64,000 bases of DNA. It comes from Acridotheres tristis (Eukaryota; Chordata; Aves; Passeriformes; Sturnidae). Made by a program: the position numbers and the translations under genes. The notes under the pieces were generated by a model. The model ran no database searches and was not told where the DNA came from. It saw only the letters and a program-made list of their open reading frames with translations. Of this stretch, positions 13,451 through 23,965 are shown one piece after another; the stretch's first letter is position 1, and every line of letters begins with the position of its first letter. The stretch lies in the NCBI GenBank assembly GCA_037013685.1, contig CM072887.1, positions 51,263,154 through 51,327,153 on the forward strand, written 5' to 3'.

Positions 13451-16400
13451 GGCAGTTCCTGCCAGGATGCAGGGTTGTCCTGCCAAACTCAATATGGTCT
13501 CAGGTAAAGGCCGTCCACATCTGTGCCAAAGGATGTGCAGAAATGTGGGTATAAATATATGTGCAGTAGCTCTGTGCACCACTTATCTCAGGTTTGTATG
13601 TCCATAAACCGAAGTTGTTCCAAAAGTAAAATTGAAAAGTGAAGAGAGGAGTGTGAAATTGATTAGAAAAGCCAGAATTTGCCATTTAGGAGGACAAGGA
13701 TGGAGAAGTTTGATGCAGTGTATAATTAGTGCAATCTGACAAGGAAGAGGCATTTACAGGATGTGTTGTGTTAGTTCTTTTTCTAGACAACATATTGGTT
13801 ATGCATGGTATTAGTGTAGTATAATGGCATTTATTTATACATAAATAATTAGGGAGAGATGCAGCTTTAATAAAAGAACATGCATTTGGTGTAATACTGC
13901 TGTTGCAGGCATGCCACTAAAAATCGGCTGTTGCTTGAACTACCCCTCAGCTGGAGTAGTCCTTCAGGAGTTGCTCAGGCCAAAGGGCTTCAATGAATAC
14001 TGTCCTGTTAGGTCTGAAGCGTGTTAAATCAACATTAGAAATCTCCCTCAGTTATGAAGTTCAGCAGTGAGTCAGTGATGTTACCCACTTTAGGGGCAGA
14101 GAGGGTATGTATGTACCTCTACACAAATTCATATACGTGAAACAAAGATTTATTTGTTTTATTTATTGAATTTGCTATAAATCACTTAAATGGGACAGTA
14201 GGGAAGTGTGTTCTGTGCTGTAAATAACAAAGGAGAATACTGGCAATCATCATTAAAAAGTTCCATTTCACTGAGATAAATCCATCAGTGAGTTCATCAG
14301 TTAACCAGTTAAACATGCACTATGAGTGCTTTATAGTCATTTTGAAATATGGTTGTATACTTACTTACATTAATAGAAATATAATGGCTTTTTTAACAAT
14401 ATACAGGAGTCCAGAATTTCTATAGATATGTTTGTGTTTGTATACATATTTATACATTTATAGTTTGATGAATAATTCAGGACTGAAATCGTGTTCAGCC
14501 CTTTCTTCCAGTCTTTCAGTATAAGTAGGATCATCTGAGCCAAATATGAGGAAGACTCTTCTCAGACCCTGCTGCTTACACAGAAAAAAAGCTTCAGGGT
14601 TTGGGGGGAAGTAATTTTTCAGGCTTCTACCAGCCTACTTCTTTCCTCTTTTGATGTCCTCAGTTGCTCCCAAGGACTTTGGGGGCTTTTTGAGCTCAGC
14701 TCGGAGCCTCCTGCCAGTCCCATTGGGTGCCATTTCCTCTTCAAAGAGCTATTCCTGCAGCTGCTCCCTTCTGCACAGGGAGCGGAAGCCTTTGAAATTG
14801 CTGCAGCTTTGCTGCACAGGCTGTGGAAACAGCTCGCATCAAAAAGGAGAGGAGGAGAAGTGCTTGTATCTGTTTAAATTAATTATAGAGGCTCCAGCAG
14901 AAATGTGAAGGCAAACAGAGAGAGGAGACCTGATTTGTGGGGTACTTCTTAGAAAATCGATTGCTAATCTCTGCATCGACTTTCTGCTCCTGGCACAGAA
15001 TGAAGCAGCCGTGCCAAAAATTCTTTTTACAGGAAATGTTCTCCAATGGGACAGACAGACAACGTGTGATCAGCTCAATAGCTGCAGTGCTGCTAGGGAG
15101 CACCACAGGGAGGTTAAATCTTCAGCTGCTTTGATAATGAAAAGATTCAAACCTGTAAACAACATGAAGAAATCACTTCGAAAATTATACTAAAACCTTT
15201 ATGCTCAGGCTAGGCAGTCTCTGAAGTCCCCTGATCTGCCTGAGAAACCTGTTTTGCCCTGTGGCAACCCAGAAACTATGCCCCATAGAAGTCCCTTCTC
15301 TCTGTCTTCCATCATGTGGGAGGTGCAGCACAGAGAGGTGGTTATACCCAGCAGTGATTGCAGATGAACTGTAGGGAAGAGGGTGTTAAAACAGGTGAGC
15401 GTGTGATGAGTTTCTTAGTCCATGATGGAGATCAGAAATTGTCCTGGAACATGCTGAAAAATAGAAGGATTGAAACACATTGGGTTTTTTTGGCCTGCAA
15501 GTCAGCTTTGTTGCTTGCAGGTGTGATGGAAGGGAAGAGGAATCATTCCCAGCGTGAGGCACTAACACTGGTCAGACTGACAGACTGTTAAACTGTTTTG
15601 ACCAGGAGAACTGGAGAAGACCCTAAAGACAGCAGAATAATTGCAGGCTTTCCAGCAGCCCTGTAAGGCTGAGACTCGTGGCAAGTACATGCTGTTCTTT
15701 ACATCAAGTGAGAGAGAGATTATGCAGCATCTGTCTTGTGAGGAGTTTGAACTACAGTGTCCTTGACTGTGTGGTGTCAGCATCCTTCATATGAAGTCAT
15801 CAGAAGCAATGAGCTTGGGTTCAAATGTTATGCTAAAAAGTGGGTTCACTCTTAACTGTAAGATTTATTAGAGATTTTGTCCAAAAGCAGCTGACTTACA
15901 GGAAGATTCCAGGTCTGTATATCTGATTTGGGGAAATAGGCAATATTTCCCTCTATTTTTTTATTCCTTTGGCTTAATGTTTTGTAGAATATGCTGTGGA
16001 AATTAGCTTAGCAGTAGCAGTGCTGGTGCTTTTTTACATCTGCCTTCAGTAATACAGGGAGACTCTGAAAGTAGATGGTTTGGTTTTCATTGCTTCACAC
16101 ATTCCTCAGCTGTGGTTCAAGTCTGTTGTTGCTTTGGCTTAGGGGTCTGATGCCAACAGCAGAAACTGATCTCAGGTGTTGGATGTGTGACAGATACTGT
16201 GGTATGAACTTCTTAGGTGGCATCTCCTCATTCCTCAGTTGCCCTTTGAAAGGATGAAACAGTCCTTTAGCCAGAAGGTCCCAGATTTGGGGCTTGAATT
16301 TCTGGTTTTAGAGTCATGACAGCATTGGATATGAGCAAATGCTTGAATACTGATGTCTTGAGGATTCAGGGTTCAGTGGACCTCTAAGATGTACGCACCA

Positions 16401-17659
16401 CTTTAGGAAGAGGAACTCTGGATTTTAATAAGCAGCTGATAGTTAAAAGGCCAAAGCAGTGTTCTGAGATTCACTCATTAGAAAGAAGCAGTGTTCTACA
16501 TACCAGGCTTGGATGCTTCTGGAGTTACTGTCCGTGGATAAATGCTCTTTACAGAAGGAAATACATTTTCCAGCTCTGCCTGGCAGAATTCTTCCATGCT
16601 TTTGCTGAACTGGGAAGAACAAGTTCGTTTTGGGGCAATAATGGAGGTGGCTTTTCTCATAATGTACCAGTCTTAATAGCATATTCTGTCTGCAGTGTTT
16701 TTCTCTGCCTGGTACATTTGGCTGCACTAAATCAGAGTGAATTTATAATCTTTTACTTCTGGAGGAGGTGGCAGGAAGGCAGATGACTACAGTACCTCTT
16801 ATAGAATATTATTATAAAAGAAGTGTGAATTACCTCCTAGCCTCTCATGCTGTTGAAAAATTGATTTGAATGACATTTTCAAGGTGTTGTTTCTAAGACA
16901 TTCAGTAATTGTCATTCATCCATGAATGGTTAGTGAGATGAATAACAAAATGTTGTTTTGGATTCATAGCAGGAAGTGTTAAAAAATAACATTTGGAAAA
17001 AAACCCTGGTTTTGCTAAATTCTTCTGTATATCAAACAGCACTAAGGTTATCTAAGCAGTTTAGGTAATCCAGTAATTGTAAAAATGATTATTTGAGACA
17101 TAGCAGTGGAAAGATAATTTCCATTTGTGTGTGGACTCTTAAGAGTTATCTGACATGGGCAGATGCATACAATATTATGGCAATGTGGCTTTGAGGAAAA
17201 TAAAGCAAGCCTCCTTGCGGGTCATTCTTTAGGCAGATAAAATATAGCAGCATTGCTTTTGAGTTCATTCATCCTTTCAGCAAGCAAATGTCAGAATTCA
17301 AATATGGCAAAGAGAGAGGAGGGAAATGGGTGAATCTTAGAGGACTTCATCTTTGAGTAGAAACCTTGAAAATAATTGACCTGCAAGGAGACATATACTT
17401 ACTGGGTAGTTGCATGTAGACTTTAGGAAAAGCTTACAGTAGATTTCTTTCTGAAAATATTACAAAGAGATGGTGTGCCTCAAGAAACCAGAATACTTCA
17501 TCAGATCTAAAGAAGATTCGGGTAGTCCTCGCAGACACATGCTAATGGGTGATAACAACAACGTATATTGTTTTTAAGGTACATGACACTTTAAAATTGC
17601 TGTTATCTTAGGTTGAAAATGGAAGGAGTTATATAAATACAAAACATCTCCCTGAGTAC

Positions 17660-18103
17660 CACTGGCATGGCATCAGCACTAACGTTTACCCCCCATTAGG
17701 GGGCTGGATTGGGCAAGTTCCTGGGAGGGACACAACCAGGCCAGCTGAGCCAAATTAACCAAAGGTATATTCTATACCATACGACGTCAGCTCAGATATA
17801 AAAGCCAAGGGAGGGAAGAGGAACGTGAGGCATTATTTTACAGTGTACACCTTCCAGAGCAACTCCTGTGTGTGCTGAAGCCCTGCACGCTGGGAAGTGG
17901 CTGAACATTACTTGCTGATGGGAAGTAGAGACTAATCTTTTTTTCTCCTTTATTTATGCACATGCAAACTTTGGCTTTAGTAAAATACTTTCTCTCAACC
18001 TAGTGGTTGTTTTCCATGTTGTTTTCTCTCCCTTGTCCCACTGGGAAGGGGAATGATAAGGTGGCTTGGTGGGCACCTGATACCCAGCCAACTACAACCA
18101 GAT
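17660..18103 (+). mobile_element. Solo LTR of an avian endogenous retrovirus (sense)
   Basis: The block has LTR architecture. A U3-like part contains 'gggcaagttcctgggaggg' and the 'ccataccatacgacgtcag' region, a TATA box follows at 17796, then an R/U5-like part with 'gctgaagccctgc', 'gggaagtggctgaaca' and 'gatgggaagtagaga', a decayed poly(A) signal ('agtaaaatac', ~17978) and a 3' end resembling '...gggcacctgatacccagcc'. These phrases match from memory an LTR family common in birds (ERVL/ERVK type). No internal gag-pol sequence or second LTR is seen, so it is a solo LTR, probably 5' truncated. The exact ends and target duplication could not be fixed. Confidence 0.75.
17796..17804 (+). promoter_or_regulatory. 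LTR TATA box
   Basis: The sequence ATATAAAAG sits just after the 'gacgtcag' element of the LTR, where such LTRs carry their TATA box. It points in the same direction as AIG1. Whether it still starts transcription is unknown. Confidence 0.55.
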
Positions 18104-19619
18104 ACATACATCCTCCAAAAATATCATTAGCAGTGCTGAGCTTCCATCCTGTAGGTCTGATCTCCTAAACTTATATCTGCACGAAAGCCATCAGTAAAGC
18201 AAATATTTTTTGGCTCCTTACAAGAAAGAAACTTATGCTGAAGGAACAGATTTCTAAGGAAATGCTAAGAGCACTTAATAAAAAAGTCTTCTACCTATCT
18301 ACTTCCGTAATAACTGTTTACAGAGTGTGCTTTGACTCACATGTTCTCCATCTGTTCTGTTCCATCTATCTGTGCTTTTGCCATGCATACATCTGCTTGA
18401 AATGCAAGGTAAGTTGCCCATCTCTCACTGAGAAGTAAGCAGAGAGAATGAGTATTTTTTGCCACATTAATATTAAGAACTTGCACTTATGATGTGGACT
18501 GCATTGTCTCTAGTGACTTCTGCACTTTGCCTACCCTCCTTATGTTCCCTGAGCCCTGGATGTCCAGTTGGATTGGTTTTTGCCACTGCTTCCTTTTTTT
18601 TTTTTCCTGTTCTTGAAAGACTTTCACAATGTTGAAAATACCAATAGTGTGGGTCATTTCTTTCCTCCCATTCCACATTTTAAACTAAAACATCCTTAAC
18701 AACAATATTTTTTTCTCCAACCTCCATAGGCTATCTTCCTTGGAGGACTTCATAGCTGCACTGTCTCCGTAAAGCCTGGAGATTTATGTGGCTGTGAATG
18801 AAGCAGCACCTTATCTTGTGTGTGATACCTGAATAGAGCATAAAGAAGAAAGATAGGACAGGGAATTTCTTTCCAAAAGCTAGACAGGTCATCCGCTGAT
18901 AAAAGCTTTGTTAACACCCATATTCACACTGTTTGGCACAGGTGGAGAGAGAATGGAGAAGCTGAGCAGCGTCCAGGCAATGTGAACCTGGAAACAAAAA
19001 GGGGAAAAGGGGTTTTATAGAGAAAAGAGGTGAAAGGTGGGAGGAGAAAGAGCACTTCAGCTTGTGAAGGCTCATCCAAATGAAGTTGGCTGGAGCTTTT
19101 CCTGCTCTCAGCACAACCAAGGCACCAAAACAGCAGTTGAAGTGATTTAGGAGTCCTTAGAGGGCAGAAAGCATGGTATCAAATACTGAAGACTTTTGCC
19201 ATATTACAATTAATCTAATTTTTGTTTTTTTCACTTTCAGTTTGAAAGGCTATTAAATACATCTGGAATTGATAAATGAATGAATAGACTGCCACTTACA
19301 AATCCTCACCCAAAATGAAATAATGTGGCTTCCTATTAAATGGGAGGTTACTGTCCCAACATAGGCAGCAGCATTAGCAGTGAGTCCAACAAATTAAAGA
19401 GCTTTCCGAATGCTTTGACAAATAGAGTGCTAATGGCCTTGATGAAAAATTACTTTTAGCAAGATCTTCCAAATATTTCCCCCAGTTTCAGCTATATTTC
19501 AGTCCCACTACGTGCATCTGTTCTTCTCAAAGGAATTCTAGGAGGCACATTTTGGGACATTTGTCAAAATCATTGGTCAGTTACATTACCACCAGAGCTG
19601 ATCACATATTAAATTCAAA
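18104..19619 (+). other. AIG1 large intron, segment c (no exon recognised)
   Basis: Single-copy sequence between the solo LTR and the satellite array. It includes a T-run near 18594-18606. No frame with protein-like features and no recognised repeat was seen. Confidence 0.5.
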
Positions 19620-20130
19620 CAAAGTTATGGTTCACAGAGACAGAAAGCCTACTGCTTCATGGACGCTGGGGCTGGAAAAGTCATGCCAAGGGAATCACAG
19701 CATGGCACCATCATTTTTTGCCTCCCCACTTTTCTAATTTGGGCTACCATTGTGCTAGGACCTCAGAAGCAGTGCCAAGATTCCATTACAGTTAGTGTTA
19801 AGGTTCCAATAGTCAGAAATCGTAAGGCTCCAGGGACACTGGAACTGCAGAAATCAAGGGGATCACTGCAGAGCACCCACATTTCTGCCTTCACACCTTT
19901 CTAATCTGGGTCACCCAGGGTGATGTGGACCTCAGCCTTAGCACCAAGGTTCCATTATTTTTAGGGTTAGGGTTAGGGTTAGGGTTGGGGTTAGGGTTAG
20001 GGTTCAGAAGGCCAGTTCACCTCAGGGAACACAGGGGCTGGAAAAGTCATGCCAAAGGAATCATGCCAGGGCACCAACATTGCTGTCTTCAGCCTTCACA
20101 TCTTTCTAATCAGGAACACCCATGATGATG
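19620..20130 (+). repeat. Composite satellite (~170-195 bp unit) with embedded telomeric repeats
   Basis: At least two full diverged units and flanking partial units can be aligned by eye. Each starts with a 'ggggctggaaaagtcatgcc' motif (about 19668 and 20033, a weaker copy about 19841), followed by 'ggcacca-cat', 'cttttctaat-tggg', 'gacctcag' and 'aaggttccatta'. After 'ttccatta' each unit has a slot for TTAGGG-like sequence: a decayed version at 19787-19812 and a nearly perfect tract at 19961-20004. A partial unit at 19624-19670 ('gttatggttca...') matches the end of the tract plus its spacer. The unit spacings are about 172 and 194 bases, the difference being mainly the length of the telomeric slot. 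It abuts a CR1 tail on the right. Confidence 0.75.
19961..20004 (+). repeat. Interstitial telomeric repeat (TTAGGG)n
   Basis: There are about 7.3 hexamer units of TTAGGG in a row with one TTGGGG variant near 19985-19990; the G-rich strand is +. The tract is intrachromosomal here, since unique DNA flanks the array on both sides and AIG1 exons follow 15 kb later. Confidence 0.97.
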
Positions 20131-20515
20131 GAGTGAGGGGAAGCCATATGAAGAGTAGCTGAGGTCACTTGGTCTGTTCAGCCTGGGGAAGAGACTGAGG
20201 GGAGACATCTTAGTTCTCTACAGCTCCCTAGTGAGGGGAAGAGGAGGAGCAGGCCCTGATCTCTGTGGTGACCAGTGACAGGACCCAAGGGAATGGCATG
20301 AAGTTGTGTCAGGGTAGGTTCAGGTTGGATATTAGGAAAAGGTTCTTCATCCGGAGTGTGGTTGGGCTCCCAAGCCTGACAGAGTTCAAGAAGTGTTTGA
20401 ATAAGGCTCTTAGGAGCATGGTGTGACTCTTGGAGTGTCCTGTGCAGGGGTAGGAGTTGGACTTAAGTCATCTTTATGGGTCCTTTCCAATTCAGGATAT
20501 TCTATGTTTCTATAC
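20131..20515 (+). repeat. CR1 LINE 3' end fragment
   Basis: This is a clear CR1 3' region: 'tcagcctggggaagagactg' near 20179, 'gtgaccagtgacaggaccc', 'ggttggatattaggaaaagg', 'cctgacagagttcaagaag', 'gtgtcctgtgcagggg', then 'gggtcctttccaattcagg' and a terminal 'attctatgtttctata', which is a decayed pair of the CR1 octamer. A short internal deletion is visible after 'gtggttgggct', where intact copies have ~35 more bases. It is 5' truncated and in sense with AIG1. Confidence 0.95.
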
Positions 20516-23500
20516 TTTTTAATGTAAAAGGTGTTTCTGATTGACTCAAATAAATACTTCAACATTTTTTTTCTTTTTAAGCAGAAAAAATAGAATTGGT
20601 TTTACTTGAAAATTTTAAAAAAGGGCTAAATCCACATTGTTTGCATTTCACAGAAATAAAATATTTTTGTATTAACCCTTACACCACAAAACCAGCTGTA
20701 AGCAGTTAATTTTATGGAACTCTCAACAGTTAGGAAAGGATTTACTGGCCAAAAGGGCTGTTGACCTCTCCCAGATGCAGAGTGAGAAGGCCTCTCCACT
20801 TTTTGGCCAAAATAGTCCATCATCTGTCAAGTGCATTGGGGAAAGTACAGTAGATGTCTCCTTCAGTCATTCTACCTGGGGAAGGAGCTTGTGTCTCAGG
20901 TACCAGCAGAGATGAAGGATCAGTAGGGATTTCCTGAAGGATCAAGGCACAGGTGTTAGTGATGCCACTTACACACTGTATGTAAATAATTTATAGTTAT
21001 GAAAACTCGGTTCTGTTTCTAAAACACACTGTTTCTGTTAGCTTCTTTAGACTTGTGGTTATTCCTAAAGGTGTTGTTGACTTTTCCTGGGTAGGGGAGA
21101 TGGGAAACAGTACAGAAACTCCTTCATGAATACTATGATGATGTTTCTGGCTCCCTAATCAGGATGCCTCCTTTCTGCATTCTAAGATGTGCCTAACTGA
21201 AGGCTTGCCATGAATCCTTGAATCTCGACCATATGAGTCATTAAGATGCATGCTGCTAAGCCTGGGTTTAGGTTCGTAGAAGTTGCCCTGAAGCTGAAGT
21301 CCATTGGTTTTAAGCCCCCAGTTGCTCTCTGCTTTCACCAGAAGTGAGGGGTCAGAACAAGAATAAATTTAACAAGCAACTGCCCAGGTATTCCTGTGGC
21401 CTTTTTGTGTTCCCTCTAGCTTGTTTACATTGACATTTACAGAGGCAGATGACCTCACATTTAGTAACAATTTTTGAAATAATCTGCTTTGATTGGGTGC
21501 CTAAACTATTGAATTTTATCCACATGATTTTCTTCTGCCACCATGAATGTAAGAGGTTAGTACATTGATGCCCCTGAGTAGCTGTGCACTTCCCACCAAT
21601 ATTATTCTGATGTTGACCTCCTGACAAGGGAGTGTTATACTGGGCTGAGCCCCGTGGAAGGCATTGCCAGCACCTGCATTCCAGTTCAAAATCCATCACT
21701 GTTTGCCTTTTGCTTTGGTTTAGTCAAGATACTTTTTCTTTCTCCGTGTGCATGTCTTCACTGATAAAGTGTGGTTTTTTTCTTCCCCTCTATCTCACAG
21801 AAATATTGTAAGGGTTAATTGGAATTTTTATAAAGCATACTGACAGTCAGAAGTTATTTTAATTAATAAGACCATTACAAAGAATTATGCTCTGGTAATT
21901 CTAACAGCTGATCCCGTAGGGTTGCCAAGGGTCTCTTATTCCACTTCCTGTCCCAGTTCACTAAAAAGTTTGGAGTTTTGGTTTATTTCACTTCTTTGTT
22001 TTGCAGTAAAATGGTAACGTGGTAATTGATATTCATGAGATGACAAAGCAGTCTTATGCACTGGAGAATGTGTTAGAGATAGCTGTTTAAAGTTTAAGAT
22101 TTATCTAAGGACCATAAGGTATATTAAGTCTTTTTATAGTAGTTCCTCTACCCTTGGACATTGCATCAGAGCAGCAAGCTTTTCCTACTATTTTGATTTT
22201 GTTCAGTAGTGAAGGTCATTAAGAAGTTGGTTATAGGGTTGAGGAAGCCTGCCCAATAAGGCAGTCCAATAGGTCAAGTAATTAAAATACAAATATTACT
22301 CTATTGCCAGGTCCCTTCTGTAGAAGTGCCAGTACAAAGTTTAGTAACCTATTAAGAATGCACTGCAGCAGCAGCAGCAGAGGAGAAACAAGAGTGCCAA
22401 GTGTGGTACGTTATGTACCCTCTCTCTACCAGTGCTGCTGCCAGTCACACAGGCCGGGCTTGATCACTTAGGTGTTCTTGCTGAAAATAACACTGGCACA
22501 AGACCCTGCCTAGAAACTTGCAGAAGTGAATTACACACGTGGGTGCCCCTCAGCAGCAGGGCTTTACTACTTGCTGTCAGTGGCTCCAAGGTCTTAAGGC
22601 AAATACAGTCTTATTTGTGGGGGAAAAAAATGCCCTGGGAAGCCCATAAATAATAAACCAATAGTATTAGGTAAGTCTCCTGTTCTTTTGGCCTGCCTTT
22701 GCAATGCTCTTAAGTCAGTCCTCCTTCCCAGTCCTGGGAGAGTAGTTGCCATTCTTCAGGTCTCCACCATGGGCTCCTCATACCTTGTTGTCTTGGCTTG
22801 GCACAGGCACAAATCTGAGCCAGTCAGTCTTCAGCCAGCACAGCTGAGGTGGCTGCAGCTCCAGTTCTGGAGGGAGAGGCTCTAGCCAGCCTTTCTCAGC
22901 TAGCCTGCTGTTTGGAAGAGGTCTCCCTTCTCTCACCCAGCTTCCTGTGCCCACCTAGCCCACCTGTGCTGGCTTCCACACCTACACTGCAGCCTAATGC
23001 ACTTGAGGTGGTTCTCTTAACTGTGGGGTTATCCTTAGTGCTTTGTCCCCGTGGAAAATGCTATGGAGTTCAAGTGCTCCTAATTAAGTGTGCATTTTCC
23101 CATTCCCAACAGACACCATTCCCCAGTATGTGAATCAGTCTCAGGCAACTTAGGATCACAGGTGTTCTTCAATTACACGTTTGTAGTGATCTTCCCTGTT
23201 TAAAAGGGTTTCTGCTGCAATTCTTGCACTTGAGTACAGCAGCAGAACAATGTTACAGCTAACATTATGAAATACGTGTAGTGACTGGTTAGTGTGTTCC
23301 CACCTCAAAGGCATTTCCATAATCTTCTGCTTCAAACACACATTCACACACCATAAATGTGACCATTAACAGTGAGGCAAACATGTAGAACTGGGGATTT
23401 CTGACATCCTTCTGCTCCCCATTTAAAAAATGGTAAGTTTTATTTCTATTAAGAAAATATTGAGAGTCTTCAAGAGAGAAAATACTCAAGAGACACTTCA

Positions 23501-23720
23501 GAAGGGCAAGGGGCAGAAATACTGCAGGTGAGCTTGGTTCATCTCTCCTTCCTTTTCCACTTCTACCCAAGAACCAAGGGGGTGGTATCAAAGATGATAT
23601 ACAGAATGCAGCAGCTTCTTACAGACCCAGTGTTGGCTGGGGAGTGGGATGGACAAGAGACACTGAGGGCTGACAGGACGGGTATAAAGGCCAGTTACTA
23701 TAACAGCCAGGCCATTAGGG
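20516..23720 (+). other. AIG1 large intron, segment d (no exon recognised)
   Basis: Single-copy sequence with a (GCA)5 microsatellite at about 22365-22380. No exon, RNA gene or recognised transposon seen. Frames of 94-115 codons exist but look like chance frames. Confidence 0.5.
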
Positions 23721-23965
23721 TCATAGAATCAAAGGGTCACTGAGGTGGGAAGGCACTCATGCAGATTGTTTTGTCCAAACGCCCTGCTCAAGCACAAGTC
23801 AACTGGAGCCAGTGGCCTTGGATAATGTCCAGTAAGGTTTTGAATACCACCAAGGATGGAGACTCCACAGCCTCTCTGGGAAACCCCTTTCTATGTTTGA
23901 TCACCCTCGGAGTCAAAAAAATGTGTTTCTTGTGCTTAAAGAAAAATTTTCATGAACCATTTGCA
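23721..23965 (-). repeat. CR1 LINE 3' end fragment, antisense
   Basis: Read on the - strand this is a CR1 3' end. On the + strand it begins with 'tcatagaatc', the complement of the terminal octamer, then 'gggtcactgaggtgggaagg', 'gtccaaacgccctgctcaag', 'gatggagactccacagcctc' and 'tgtttgatcaccctcgga'. Similarity fades after about 23965. The copy is old and truncated. Confidence 0.9.

Larger units (their letters stand above)
6506..17659 (+). other. AIG1 large intron, segment b (no exon recognised)
   Basis: About 11 kb of single-copy, mostly AT-rich DNA. It holds a pair of overlapping perfect inverted repeats at 8188-8220 and a short 17-bp-period tandem at 13407-13450. Near 8835-8905 there is a phrase ('gcactgtacaaagcacat...gatccttgccctgaa') of the kind seen in ancient amniote LINE/SINE relics, too short to assign. 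Somewhat GC-richer stretches at 11.3-12.0 kb and 14.6-14.9 kb carry frames of 100-129 codons with no recognisable protein features. No exon, RNA gene or young transposon was recognised. Confidence 0.5.

Noticed and set aside
22365..22380. (GCA)5 trinucleotide run
   Set aside because: Short, non-coding and unremarkable in length.
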